DNA of 64,000 nt from Saccharopolyspora hordei. GTDB taxonomy: Bacteria > Actinomycetota > Actinomycetes > Mycobacteriales > Pseudonocardiaceae. The stretch's first letter is position 1, and each line of letters begins with the position of its first letter. Location of the stretch: assembly GCF_013410345.1 (NCBI RefSeq), contig NZ_JACCFJ010000001.1, forward strand, positions 2,269,001-2,333,000, given 5' to 3'. Below are positions 25,721-34,646 of the stretch, one piece after another. The translations under genes and the position numbers were made by a program. The notes below the pieces were generated by a model. The model ran no database searches and had not been told where the DNA came from. It saw only the letters and a program-made list of their open reading frames with translations.

Positions 25721-27418
25721 TCAGCTGAGGCCGGTGATCTGGCCCCGGTCGTCGATGTCGATGGATTCCGCCGCTGGGTGGGAGCCCAGGCCCGGCATCG
25801 TGCGCATATCGCCGCAGATCGGGTAGATGAAGCCCGCGCCGACCGAGGCGCGGACCTCCCGGACCGGGAGGGTCCAGCCCGTGGGGGCGCCCAGGAGGGT
25901 GGGGTCGGAGCTCAGCGACAGGTGGGTCTTGGCGATGCAGACCGGCAAGGTGCCGTAGCCGTTGGCCTCGTAGTCGGCCAGTGCGCGGGCCGCCGCCGGC
26001 TGGTAGGAGACGCCCGCCGCGCCGTAGACCTTGGTGGCGATCGTCTCGATCTTCGAGCGCAGGTCCGCCGAATCCGGGTACAGCAGCTGGAAGTCGTTCG
26101 GTTCCTCGGCCGCCGCCACCACCGCTTCGGCGAGCTCCACCGCGCCCTTGCCGCCTTCCAGGAAGTGGTTGCTGACCGTCACCCGCGCGCCCTCGGCCTC
26201 GGCCACCTCGCGGATCGCGTCGTGCTCGCTGGGGTGGTCGGTGGGGAAGGCGTTGATCGCCACCACCGGCGGCACCCCGTGCAGGCGGATGTTGTCGATC
26301 TGCTTGCGCAAGTTGTCCGCACCGGCGAGCACGTCGTCCGGGTTCTCCTCCAGCATCGCGGCCGGCAGCGGCTTGCCCGCCACCACCTCGTACCGCCCGG
26401 AGTGCGCCTTCAGCGCGCGCACCGTCGCCACCAGCACCGCCGCGTCGGGGCGCAGCCCGGAGGTGCGGCACTTGATGTTGAAGAACCGCTCGGCGCCCAT
26501 GTCCGCGCCGAAACCCGCTTCCGTCACCAGGTAGTCCGCGCCGCGGCTGGCGATCCGGTCGGCCACCACCGAGGAGTTGCCGTGCGCGATGTTGCCGAAC
26601 GGCCCCGCGTGCACCAGGACCGGTGTGTTCTCGGTGGTCTGCATGAGGTTTGGCTTGATCGCCTCGCGCATGATCACCGCCATCGCCCCCGCCGCGCGCA
26701 GCTGCTCGGCGGTGACGGGCTCGCCGTCGTGGGTGTAGCCGACCACGATCCGCCCCAGCCGGCGCCGCAGGTCCTGCAACGACGTGGACAGCGCCAGCAC
26801 CGCCATCACCTCGCTGGCCGCGGTGATGTCGAAGCCGGTCTGCCGCGGGGTGCCGTCCGCCCGGCCGCCCAAGCCGGTGACGATGGTGCGCAGGTCCCGG
26901 TCGTTGACGTCCAGCACCCGCCGCCAGGTGATCCGGTGCGGGTCGATGCCCAGCGCGTTGCCCTTGTGCAGGTGGTTGTCCAGCATCGCGGCCAGCAGGT
27001 TGTGCGCCGAGGTGACCGCGTGCATGTCGCCGGTGAGGTGCAGGTTCAGCGCCTCCATCGGCACCACCTGGCTGTACCCGCCGCCGGCCGCACCGCCCTT
27101 GATGCCGAACGTCGGGCCCATCGACGGCTGCCGGATCGCGATGGCGGACCGCTTGCCGAGGTGCCGCATCGCCTGGCCCAGCCCGACGGTCGTGGTCGTC
27201 TTGCCCTCGCCCAGCGGGGTCGGGGTGATCGCCGAGACCACGACGTAGCGCGCGGTCGGCCGCTCGGGCAGCTCCTCCAGCGCGTCCAGGGAGATCTTCG
27301 CGACGGTGCGCCCGTACGGTTCGAGCAGGTGCGCCCCGAGGCCCAGCTGCGCCGCGACGTCCTCGAGCGGCTTGAGCGCGGTGGCGCGGGAGATGTCGAG
27401 GTCGGAGGGGATCGTCAT
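25721..27418 (-). CDS. fhs: formate--tetrahydrofolate ligase
   Basis: This 565-residue cytosolic enzyme makes 10-formyl-THF from formate, THF and ATP. The N-terminal ATP-binding signature TPTPLGEGKTTTT is at residues 65-77, followed by RQPSMGPTFGIKGGAAGGGY and the downstream folate-binding region containing EAGFGADMGAERFFNIKCR. Length is normal. It is the last gene of the minus-strand one-carbon operon and its ATG overlaps the preceding metF-like stop by four bases (ATGA). In this context it would interconvert the C1 units released by demethylation. Confidence 0.95.
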   Translation of the reverse strand: MTIPSDLDISRATALKPLEDVAAQLGLGAHLLEPYGRTVAKISLDALEELPERPTARYVVVSAITPTPLGEGKTTTTVGLGQAMRHLGKRSAIAIRQPSMGPTFGIKGGAAGGGYSQVVPMEALNLHLTGDMHAVTSAHNLLAAMLDNHLHKGNALGIDPHRITWRRVLDVNDRDLRTIVTGLGGRADGTPRQTGFDITAASEVMAVLALSTSLQDLRRRLGRIVVGYTHDGEPVTAEQLRAAGAMAVIMREAIKPNLMQTTENTPVLVHAGPFGNIAHGNSSVVADRIASRGADYLVTEAGFGADMGAERFFNIKCRTSGLRPDAAVLVATVRALKAHSGRYEVVAGKPLPAAMLEENPDDVLAGADNLRKQIDNIRLHGVPPVVAINAFPTDHPSEHDAIREVAEAEGARVTVSNHFLEGGKGAVELAEAVVAAAEEPNDFQLLYPDSADLRSKIETIATKVYGAAGVSYQPAAARALADYEANGYGTLPVCIAKTHLSLSSDPTLLGAPTGWTLPVREVRASVGAGFIYPICGDMRTMPGLGSHPAAESIDIDDRGQITGLS

Positions 27419-28257
27419 GCGGGTACCTCCCGGAGTCGGGCGATGAGGTCGTGGCGCCACTGCACCGTCTTCGCGATCTCGTTGAAGGTGAAGAAGTGCC
27501 AGCCCGCGATGCCGTAGGAGGGGTCGGCGAGGTGGGGGGAGAGCTCGTCGAACAACTCCTCGGGCGTGTAGCGGGTGAGCAGCTTCGGCACCACGCCGTG
27601 CTGCTTGCGCAGGAAGCGCATCGACTCGCCGAGGCCGATCTTCAGCGAGATCCGGAGCAGCCGGTGCGCGTCCACGACCCCCGGCACCCCGATGTGGATC
27701 GGCAGGTCCACCCCGCGGGCGCGGACCGCCCGCACCCAGCCGGCCACGGTCTGCGGGTCGTAGCAGATCTGCGAGACGACGTAGTCGGAGTAGCGGGACT
27801 TCTCGGCCATGGCCCGCACGGTCGAGGCGTCGCTGATGAACGCGTGCCGCTCGGGGTAGCCGGTGATGCCCACCCGCGCCGGGCGGCGACCGAGCTCGTC
27901 CATCGCGCGCAGCAGCGCCAGCGCGTCCGGGAACTCCCCGAGCGGTTCGGTCCGGTCGCCGGCCACCACGAACACCTCGGTGATGCCGAGACCTTCGACG
28001 CGGTCCAGCAGCTCGGTCAGGTGCCCGCGCCCGCCGACCATCCGGGCCGCCAGGTGCGGCACCACGTGCAGGCCGCGCTCCTGCAACTGGGCGGCGAGGT
28101 CCAGTGTGGACTCCAGGCCCTTGGTCGAGGAGGCCGTGACGGTGACGGTCGTCCCCGCGGGAAGCAGTTCCGCCTGCGCGAGGGCGCCCCGGAGCGGCAG
28201 CACCTCGAACCGGGCGTGGTTCAGGGACTGCTCCAGCAGCCCGGCGTTGGTCGTCAT
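27415..28257 (-). CDS. methylenetetrahydrofolate reductase-family protein
   Basis: This 280-residue single-domain TIM-barrel flavoprotein is of the MetF type (TVTVTASSTKGLESTLDLAA; VVPHLAARMVGG; VFVVAGD; FISDASTVRAM). It would oxidise or reduce 5,10-methylene-THF and 5-methyl-THF. It sits between the GcvT/DmdA-like gene and fhs in a one-carbon operon rather than beside methionine genes. A DmdA-like protein would yield 5-methyl-THF, so this copy may work in the oxidative direction; that is inference. The ribosome-binding site is not strong. The stop is coupled to fhs. Confidence 0.82.
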   Translation of the reverse strand: MTTNAGLLEQSLNHARFEVLPLRGALAQAELLPAGTTVTVTASSTKGLESTLDLAAQLQERGLHVVPHLAARMVGGRGHLTELLDRVEGLGITEVFVVAGDRTEPLGEFPDALALLRAMDELGRRPARVGITGYPERHAFISDASTVRAMAEKSRYSDYVVSQICYDPQTVAGWVRAVRARGVDLPIHIGVPGVVDAHRLLRISLKIGLGESMRFLRKQHGVVPKLLTRYTPEELFDELSPHLADPSYGIAGWHFFTFNEIAKTVQWRHDLIARLREVPA

Positions 28258-28332
28258 GGCACCTCACCGCCCCGCCGTCGGTGGGCGGTCGTGCTCCGGA
28301 CCGCTGCTGCGCACGCCATGTCGATCAGCTCC

Positions 28333-29526
28333 CTACGCCGTGCGGACCAGGGCCTTGGGGATGTCCTTGGTCGGGTCGAGGAACGGCTTCTCCACCACGA
28401 CGGCCTCCTGCGGGCCGTGCTGGGTGTGCACCACCAGCTCGGTGCCCAGCTCCTGGTAGGCGATCGGCACCATCGCGTAGCCGATGTTGCGCTCCAGGCG
28501 CGGCGAGTAGCAGGCCGAGGTGACCTCGCCGATGCGCAGGCCGTGCGGGTCGTGCACGTCGAAGACGTCGACCATCTGGCCGTCGTTGAACGACCCCACG
28601 CTCGGCCCGCCGATCTCCACGCCGACCAGCTTGCGGCTGACGCCCTCGGCCTTGATGCGCTGCAGCGCGGCTTTGCCGATGAAGTCCGCCTCCTGCTCCA
28701 GGTCGACCATCCAGGTCTTCTCGAACCCGTAGCCCACCTCGAACGGGTTGGTGTCGTAGGTGATGTCGCAGCCCCACGACAGGATCCCGGCCTCGATGCG
28801 GCGGATGTGGCACGGTCCGATCACCCGCATGCCGTGCGGTTCACCCGCCTGCCAGACCGCGTCCCACAGCGTGACGCCGTCGCGGCTGGCGTTGTGCAGG
28901 TAGATCTCGTAGCCGAGCTCGGCGGTGTAGCCGGTGCGCGAGACCACCACCCGCATGCCGTCCAGCTCGCGCTCCACCGCGTAGTAGTAGGGCACGTCGA
29001 GGATCGACTCGCCGAACAGGTCCACCATGACGTCCCGCGACTTCGGTCCCTGGACCTGCACCGGCCCCACGTCGGCCTCGCGGATCCGCACGTCCATCCC
29101 GGAGTTCCGCGCCAGGCCCTGGGCCCACAGCAGCACGTCGCTGTCGGCCAGCGACAACCAGAAGTGGTTCTCGCCGAGCCGCAGCAGCACCGGGTCGTTG
29201 ATGATGCCGCCGTCCTCGTTGGTGATGAACACGTACTTGCACTGCCCGACCTTGCACTTGGTGAGGTCGCGCGGCACGAGCATGTTGGTGAACTCGAACG
29301 CGTCGGGTCCGGTGATCTCCACCTGCCGCTCGACGCCGACGTCCCACAGCGTCACGCCTTCCAGCAGCGCCCAGTACTCGGCGACGGGGTCACCGTAGTG
29401 CCGCGGGTGGTAGGTGTGGTTGTACACGCTGTACAGGCCGACGCCGTGCCGCCGCGAGGCGTAGAAGAACGGCGACTTGCGGATCCTGGGGTAGAGCAGG
29501 ACGCCGGGGTTCGGGTTGATGCTCAT
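28333..29526 (-). CDS. DmdA/GcvT-like THF-dependent demethylase (aminomethyltransferase family)
   Basis: The 397-residue protein has the GcvT folate-binding fold. Its N-terminal half (SPFF, then YSVYNH; LWDVGVERQVEITGPDA; PRDLTKCKVGQCKYV; DEGG-like EDGGIINDPV; SLADSDVLLWAQGLA; VQGPKSRDVM) follows the layout I recall for dimethylsulfoniopropionate demethylase DmdA more closely than that of housekeeping GcvT. Actinobacterial relatives usually sit in betaine/dimethylglycine loci, as here, so the methyl donor may be an N-methyl rather than a sulfonium compound. ATG at 29526 follows GAAGGAG; the frame extends further up without a good site. It lies between the dehydrogenase and metF-like genes. 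Confidence 0.8.
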   Translation of the reverse strand: MSINPNPGVLLYPRIRKSPFFYASRRHGVGLYSVYNHTYHPRHYGDPVAEYWALLEGVTLWDVGVERQVEITGPDAFEFTNMLVPRDLTKCKVGQCKYVFITNEDGGIINDPVLLRLGENHFWLSLADSDVLLWAQGLARNSGMDVRIREADVGPVQVQGPKSRDVMVDLFGESILDVPYYYAVERELDGMRVVVSRTGYTAELGYEIYLHNASRDGVTLWDAVWQAGEPHGMRVIGPCHIRRIEAGILSWGCDITYDTNPFEVGYGFEKTWMVDLEQEADFIGKAALQRIKAEGVSRKLVGVEIGGPSVGSFNDGQMVDVFDVHDPHGLRIGEVTSACYSPRLERNIGYAMVPIAYQELGTELVVHTQHGPQEAVVVEKPFLDPTKDIPKALVRTA

Positions 29527-29627
29527 GTCTGGCTCCTTCGAGGGGTCCGGGCGGTGGGTAGGCGGAGCCCGCACCGCGGGTCGACCTCCGCGGGCGGGCG
29601 TGTGCAGTTCGCTGGGACGCGCGGCGA

Positions 29628-32102
29628 TCAGCAGCGCATCCGGGTCATCTCGGGGTCGAACACGGGGTCGGCGGCGACCGTCGCCGGGTGCCGCCGGTCG
29701 AAGTAGGACACCTGCACGGAGGTGCCCGGGTGGGCCAGTTCGGCGGGCAGCCAGGCGTGGGCCAGGCTCGCGCCGACGCTGTGGCCGTAGCCGGCGCTCG
29801 TGGTGAACCCGACGGGCACGCCGTCAGCGAACACCGGCTCGGAGCCCATCACCACGGTGCCGTCGTCGATCGTCAGGCAGCACAACCGCCGCAGCGGGTC
29901 GCGCTCGCGGCGCCGCAGCAGCGCGTCCCGGCCGATGAAGTCGCCCTTGCCGGTCTTGACGGCGAAGCCGAGTCCCGCCTCGTCGGGATCGTGCTCGCTC
30001 CACATGTCCACCCCCCAGGCCCGGTAGCCCTTCTCCAGGCGCAGCCCGTTGAACGCGCCGCGCCCGCCGGGGAAGACGCCGTGCTCGGCACCCGCCTCGG
30101 CCAGCAGGTCCCACAGCCGCCGGCCGAAGTCGGCGGAGGTGTACAGCTCCCACCCCAGTTCGCCCACATAGGACAGTCGCAGCGCGACCACCGGCACCTC
30201 GCGGACGAACAACCGCTGGGCGCGGAAGAACCGGAACGCCTCGTTGGAGACGTCGCGGTCGGCCAGCGCGGCGAGCACGTCACGGGCGCGCGGGCCCCAC
30301 AGGCCGATGCAGCAGGTGCCGCCGGTGATGTCGCGGACCTGCACGGTCTCGTCGGCGTGCGCGCGCAGCCACGCGATGTCGCGCGGGCCGTTGCAGCCGA
30401 CCTGGAAGGTGTCCCGGTCCAGCCGGGCCACCGTGATGTCGGAGCGGATCCCCGCGTTGGGTTCGAGCACCAGCGTGTAGGTCACGTAGCCCGGCGGCCG
30501 GTCGAGCTGGTTGGTGGTCAGCCGCTGCAGCACCTCGAGCGCGCCACGTCCGGTGACTTCCGCCCTCGCCAGCGAGGTCATGTCGTACATCGCGACCCGC
30601 TCCCGGGTGGCCTGGTGCTCGGCGCCCACGATCGGTGACCAGTAGCGCCCTGCCCACGGGCCAGGCTGCACGATCTCCCGGCCCTCGACCAGGGACTTGT
30701 TGCTCTCGTACCAGTGCGGCCGCTCCCAGCCGTTCGCCTCCAGGAACACCGCGCCGAGTTCGCGCTGCCGGTCGTGGAACGGGCTGGTGCGCAGCGGGCG
30801 CGGGTGCTCCGGCGGCTGCTGCGGGTGGATGACGTCGTAGACCTCGCGGAAGCTCTGCGCCCCGCGCTCGGCCACGTAGGACGGACTGTGCGCGAAGGCC
30901 TCGAAGCGGTGCAGGTCGGCCTGCCGCACGTCGATCTCGGGCACCTGCCCGGTCAGCCACTGCGCCATCACCTTGCCGACGCCGCCGGCGTGGGTGATCC
31001 ACACCGCCTCGGCGACCCAGAAGTTCTCGACCTCCCGGGACGGGCCGAGCACCGGCATGCCGTCCGAGGTGAACAGGAACAGCCCGTTCATCCCCTCGGC
31101 GACCTCGGTGCGGCGCAGCGCGGGCAGCAGCGCGCGGGCGTCCTCCCACGGCCCGGCGAAGTCCTCCGGGGTGAAGGTCAGCACCGACGCCATGCCCTTC
31201 CAGCCGCCGCCCTCGGACGGTGCCTCGGCGCCGTCGCCGGGGGCCGCGGTGGGCAGGATCTCGTCGCTGGCCACCGGCATCGGGCGGTGCTGGTAGGAGC
31301 CGATGCCGTAGCGGTCGTGGACCTGCCGGAAGTACATGGACCGGTCCTGGTGCCGCAGGATGGGTTGGGCGACCTCCTCGCGACCGGGCACCAGGCCCGG
31401 CACCGACCCGGTCACCGCGTACTGGTGGGCCAGCGGTTGCACCGGGATGGACACCCCGGCCATCCGCCCGACCTTCGGGCCCCAGATCCCGGCGCAGCAC
31501 AGCACGGTCCCCACCGCGACGTCCCCGCGGGTGGTGCGCACGGCGCAGACCTTGCCGCCCCGGACGTCGAAGCCGATCACCTCGGTGCCGCCGACGAACC
31601 GCACGCCGAGCCGCGTCGCCGCGCGCGCCATGGCCTCGGCGGCGCGCACCGGTTTGGCGATGCCGTCGGTGGGCACGTGCAGCCCGCCGTGGATGCGCGT
31701 CGCGTCGATCTGCGGGATCCGCTCCCGGACCTGCTGCGGGTCGAGGAGTTCGGCGCCGCGGATGCCCCAGGCGGTGGCCAGGCCGAGCTTGCGCTTGAGG
31801 TCGTCCCAGCGCTCCGGCGTCGTGGCCACCTCGATCCCGCCGACCTGGTGGAAGCAGGGGCGCCCGTCGAGCTCCAGCCCGGCGTAGGTCTCGACGGTGC
31901 TGGCGGCGAGCCGGCTCAGCGTCTCGGAGGCGTTGGTCTGGAAGACCAGTCCGGGCGCGTGGGAACTGGAGCCGCCGGTGGCGAACAGCGGACCTTGCTC
32001 GACCACGAGCACGTCGGTGACCCCGAGGCGCGCGAGGTGGTAGGCGGTGCTGCATCCCACGATGCCGGCGCCGATGAGGAGTACTTGGGCGGTGGAATCC
32101 AT
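29628..32102 (-). CDS. dimethylglycine/sarcosine dehydrogenase-like FAD and GcvT two-domain protein
   Basis: The 824-residue flavoprotein has an N-terminal FAD-dependent amine dehydrogenase domain (dinucleotide motif GAGIVG at 11-16; SSSHAPGLV with His48 at the position where DMGDH-type enzymes attach FAD covalently) and a C-terminal GcvT folate-binding domain (about 430-824, with YDMTSLARAEVTG, LSYVGELGWELY and GLRLEKGYRAWGVDM). It should oxidatively remove an N-methyl group from dimethylglycine or sarcosine and pass it to THF. It is the first gene of the minus-strand operon, with direct repeats just upstream of the start. Confidence 0.88.
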   Translation of the reverse strand: MDSTAQVLLIGAGIVGCSTAYHLARLGVTDVLVVEQGPLFATGGSSSHAPGLVFQTNASETLSRLAASTVETYAGLELDGRPCFHQVGGIEVATTPERWDDLKRKLGLATAWGIRGAELLDPQQVRERIPQIDATRIHGGLHVPTDGIAKPVRAAEAMARAATRLGVRFVGGTEVIGFDVRGGKVCAVRTTRGDVAVGTVLCCAGIWGPKVGRMAGVSIPVQPLAHQYAVTGSVPGLVPGREEVAQPILRHQDRSMYFRQVHDRYGIGSYQHRPMPVASDEILPTAAPGDGAEAPSEGGGWKGMASVLTFTPEDFAGPWEDARALLPALRRTEVAEGMNGLFLFTSDGMPVLGPSREVENFWVAEAVWITHAGGVGKVMAQWLTGQVPEIDVRQADLHRFEAFAHSPSYVAERGAQSFREVYDVIHPQQPPEHPRPLRTSPFHDRQRELGAVFLEANGWERPHWYESNKSLVEGREIVQPGPWAGRYWSPIVGAEHQATRERVAMYDMTSLARAEVTGRGALEVLQRLTTNQLDRPPGYVTYTLVLEPNAGIRSDITVARLDRDTFQVGCNGPRDIAWLRAHADETVQVRDITGGTCCIGLWGPRARDVLAALADRDVSNEAFRFFRAQRLFVREVPVVALRLSYVGELGWELYTSADFGRRLWDLLAEAGAEHGVFPGGRGAFNGLRLEKGYRAWGVDMWSEHDPDEAGLGFAVKTGKGDFIGRDALLRRRERDPLRRLCCLTIDDGTVVMGSEPVFADGVPVGFTTSAGYGHSVGASLAHAWLPAELAHPGTSVQVSYFDRRHPATVAADPVFDPEMTRMRC

Positions 32103-32116
32103 AGCTGCCGCCTTGT

Positions 32117-32150
32117 TGCGTCTACGACAACCCCCTGCGTCTACCGCAAC
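32117..32150. promoter_or_regulatory. direct repeat upstream of the dehydrogenase operon
   Basis: TGCGTCTACGACAAC (32117-32131) and TGCGTCTACCGCAAC (32136-32150) are 15-base direct repeats differing at two positions and spaced 19 bases start to start, 15-48 bases upstream of the first codon. The first copy plus its preceding GT also forms an imperfect dyad (GTTGCG...CGACAAC). This is a likely operator over the operon promoter; the regulator could be the adjacent GntR-type or the nearby IclR-type protein. Nothing else is seen in the rest of the gap up to 32348. Confidence 0.5.
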
Positions 32151-32348
32151 CGTGCGCTTCGGAGGGCTGGCGCGTCAAGGACACTTCCGAGTCAATTTGG
32201 CTCTGGATCTTCCGAGGTCGCGGGCGCTCCGGGAGCGGTCGCCCGGCGCGGTGATCGACGTGCGCGGAGGGCCCGATCCCGTTACCCCGGAAGGGAAAGC
32301 GACGCGGCGCGGTGGCGGTCAGCGCCGTGGTCCGCGGGCGGTGCGGGC

Positions 32349-33005
32349 TCAGATGGCGCGCCTGATGGACTTCTCGAAGTGGTCGACGTGGGCCACCGCG
32401 ATGCGGTCGGCCCGGTCGGCGTCCGCGGCGATGATCGCCTTGAGCAGTGCCGCGTGCTCGCCGACGTGCTCGGAGACGTCCGGCAGGCGGTCGAAGAACA
32501 GGTGCCAGATCCGCAGCGCCAGGTTGTAGTACTGGCCGAGTGTGCCCTCCAGGTACCGGTTGTGGGTGCAGCGGTAGATCGCGCGGTGCACCCGGGCGTC
32601 GACGTCCATGATCTCCGCCCGGTCGTCGCCGAGCTCCTCGGTCAGCACCCGCAGCTCGTCCAGTTCGGACCGCTCGGCGTCGGTGGCCCGCTCGGCGGCG
32701 CGGCGCGCGGCGTGGCCCTCCAGCCGGTGGCGCACGTCGGCGATCAGCGCGTGGTCGGTGATGTCGATCTCGGTGACGAAGGTGCCGCGGCGCGGGTAGA
32801 TCACCACCAGCGACTCGGCCTCGAGCCGCTTGACGGCTTCGCGGAACGCGGTGCGGCCGATGCCGAGCTCGGTGGTCAACGGCTCCTCGGGCACGGGGGA
32901 GCCGGGCCGCATCTGCAGGGTCAGGATCCGGTCGCGCAAGGCCAGGTAGGCGCGCTCGGCGTGCGACGGCTGTCCGCCGGATCGGGAATTGACGGCTGCG
33001 GGCAC
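32349..33005 (-). CDS. GntR-family (FadR/FCD-type) regulator
   Basis: The 218-residue protein has an N-terminal winged helix (about residues 15-80: AERAYLALRDRILTLQM; LGIGRTAFREAVKRLEAESL; YPRRGTFV) and a C-terminal FCD ligand-binding domain, with the metal-ligand pattern seen in DVDARVHRAIYRC and HVGEHAALLKAI. It probably senses an intermediate of the methylated-amine pathway. It is divergent from soxB, and a perfect 16-bp palindrome lies between. GTG at 33005 is preferred over GTG at 33026 because the latter overlaps the palindrome and because TAGGCT, a -10-like hexamer, lies just upstream of 33005, suggesting a leaderless message. Confidence 0.85.
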   Translation of the reverse strand: MPAAVNSRSGGQPSHAERAYLALRDRILTLQMRPGSPVPEEPLTTELGIGRTAFREAVKRLEAESLVVIYPRRGTFVTEIDITDHALIADVRHRLEGHAARRAAERATDAERSELDELRVLTEELGDDRAEIMDVDARVHRAIYRCTHNRYLEGTLGQYYNLALRIWHLFFDRLPDVSEHVGEHAALLKAIIAADADRADRIAVAHVDHFEKSIRRAI

Positions 33006-33025
33006 GTCTCGTAGCCTACTCGACA

Positions 33026-33041
33026 CACTGATATATCAGTG
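33026..33041. promoter_or_regulatory. perfect 16-bp palindrome, GntR operator candidate
   Basis: CACTGATATATCAGTG is its own reverse complement and is strikingly AT-rich for this genome. It lies in the 95-base gap between the GntR-family gene and soxB and would overlap the promoter of at least the regulator. GntR proteins bind short palindromes of this kind, so autoregulation and control of soxBDAG are likely. Confidence 0.7.
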
Positions 33042-33100
33042 GTCCGACCACCTCGACTCCGCTGTTCCTCCTGGTCAATCCCGTCGCGTTGGAGGCCACC

Positions 33101-34321
33101 GTGGTTGCCACCCGCTTGCCCGACCCGCCGCCGAGGCTGTGGCGCAACCCCGAACCGAAGCGGCACTACGACGTGGTGATCGTCGGGTCCGGTGGTCACG
33201 GCCTGGCGACGGCCTACTACCTCGCCCGCAACCACGGGATCCGGGACGTCGCGGTGCTCGAGCGCGGCTGGCTCGCCGGCGGCAACATGGCCCGAAACAC
33301 CACGATCATCCGCTCCAACTACCTCTTCGACGAGAGCGCCGCGCTCTACGACCACGCGCTGGAGCTGTGGGAGCAGCTGCCCGCCGAACTGGACCACGAC
33401 TTCCTGCTCAGCCAGCGCGGGGTGCTCAACCTGGCGCACACCGAGCAGGAGGTGCGCGACTCGCGGCGGCGGGTGTTCGCCAACCGGCTCAACGGGGTCG
33501 ACGCCGAGTGGGTCGAGCCCGCCGAGATCGCCGAGCTGTGCCCGATCATCGACCTCTCCCCGGACGTGCGGTACCCGGTGCTGGGCGCGACGTACCAGCG
33601 CCGCGGTGGGATCGCCAAGCACGACCACGTGGCCTGGGCGCTGGCCCGCAAGGCCGACGAGATGGGCGTGGACCTCGTCCAGGGCTGCGAGGTGACCGGG
33701 TTCCAGCTCGACGGCGACCGGGTCACCGGGGTGCACACCTCGCGCGGCCCGATCGGCGCGGGGCGCGTCGCGCTCGCCGCGGCCGGCCGCACCACGCTGC
33801 TCACCGACCAGCTCGGGCTGCGCCTGCCGCTGCAGAGCCACCCGCTGCAAGCGCTGGTGTCCGAGCTGCTGGAGCCGGTCCACCCGTGCGTGGTCATGTC
33901 CAACCACGTGCACGTCTACTGCAGCCAGGCGCACAAGGGCGAGCTGGTGCTGGGCGCGGGCATCGACAGCTACAACGGTTACGGCCAACGGGGTTCGGTG
34001 CACGTCATCGAGCGGCAGATGGCCGCGGCCCTGGAGCTGTTCCCGATCTTCGCGCGGGCGCACGTGATCCGGACCTGGGCGGGCACCGTGGACGTCACCC
34101 CGGACGCCTCGCCGATCATCGGCCCGACGCCGTACCAGGACCTCTACGTCAACTGCGGGTGGGGGACCGGCGGGTTCAAGGCCACCCCGGCCGTCGGCTG
34201 GGTCTACGCGCACACCATCGCCACCGGACGACCGCACCCGCTCGCCGAGCCCTACGGGCTCGAGCGGTTCACCACCGGAGCGCTCATCGACGAGCACGGC
34301 GCCGCTGCCGTCGCCCACTAG
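33101..34321 (+). CDS. soxB: sarcosine oxidase beta subunit
   Basis: The 406-residue FAD/FMN-carrying subunit of heterotetrameric sarcosine oxidase converts sarcosine to glycine, passing the methyl group to THF as methylene-THF. The dinucleotide motif VGSGGHG is at 28-34, and [11 protein letters not shown] follows as the typical region near the flavin. The C-terminus carries [14 protein letters not shown] and [17 protein letters not shown] at 33101 is chosen because GGAGG lies five bases upstream; a TTG at 33089 lies within that site. It is the first gene of soxBDAG. Confidence 0.93.
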   Translation: MVATRLPDPPPRLWRNPEPKRHYDVVIVGSGGHGLATAYYLARNHGIRDVAVLERGWLAGGNMARNTTIIRSNYLFDESAALYDHALELWEQLPAELDHDFLLSQRGVLNLAHTEQEVRDSRRRVFANRLNGVDAEWVEPAEIAELCPIIDLSPDVRYPVLGATYQRRGGIAKHDHVAWALARKADEMGVDLVQGCEVTGFQLDGDRVTGVHTSRGPIGAGRVALAAAGRTTLLTDQLGLRLPLQSHPLQALVSELLEPVHPCVVMSNHVHVYCSQAHKGELVLGAGIDSYNGYGQRGSVHVIERQMAAALELFPIFARAHVIRTWAGTVDVTPDASPIIGPTPYQDLYVNCGWGTGGFKATPAVGWVYAHTIATGRPHPLAEPYGLERFTTGALIDEHGAAAVAH

Positions 34322-34388
34322 CCGCGATCCCGGTGGAACCAGGTCTGCGATCTCCGACGGGATCGCGCGGGAGAGGAGGGAGTCAACG

Positions 34389-34646
34389 GTGTTGCTGATC
34401 CGCTGCCCCTGGTGCGGGGACCGGGACGAGACCGAGTTCCGCTACGGCGGTCAGGCCGACGTCGCCTTCCCCGACGACCCCGCCGCGCTCGACGACGCGG
34501 CGTGGGCGGAGTACCTGTTCGTCCGCGACAACCCGTGCGGGCCGTTCCGCGAGCGCTGGGTGCACACCGCCGGCTGCCGCCGCTGGTTCACCGTCGTCCG
34601 CGACACCCGGACCAACGAGATGCGTCCCGAGAAGGTGGTGCCATGA
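34389..34646 (+). CDS. soxD: sarcosine oxidase delta subunit
   Basis: The 85-residue zinc-binding subunit shows CPWCG (C6, C9) and HTAGC (H59, C63), matching the usual zinc ligands of SoxD. It closes the heterotetramer. It lies 67 bases after soxB, and its stop overlaps the soxA start (ATGA). Confidence 0.94.
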   Translation: MLLIRCPWCGDRDETEFRYGGQADVAFPDDPAALDDAAWAEYLFVRDNPCGPFRERWVHTAGCRRWFTVVRDTRTNEMRPEKVVP

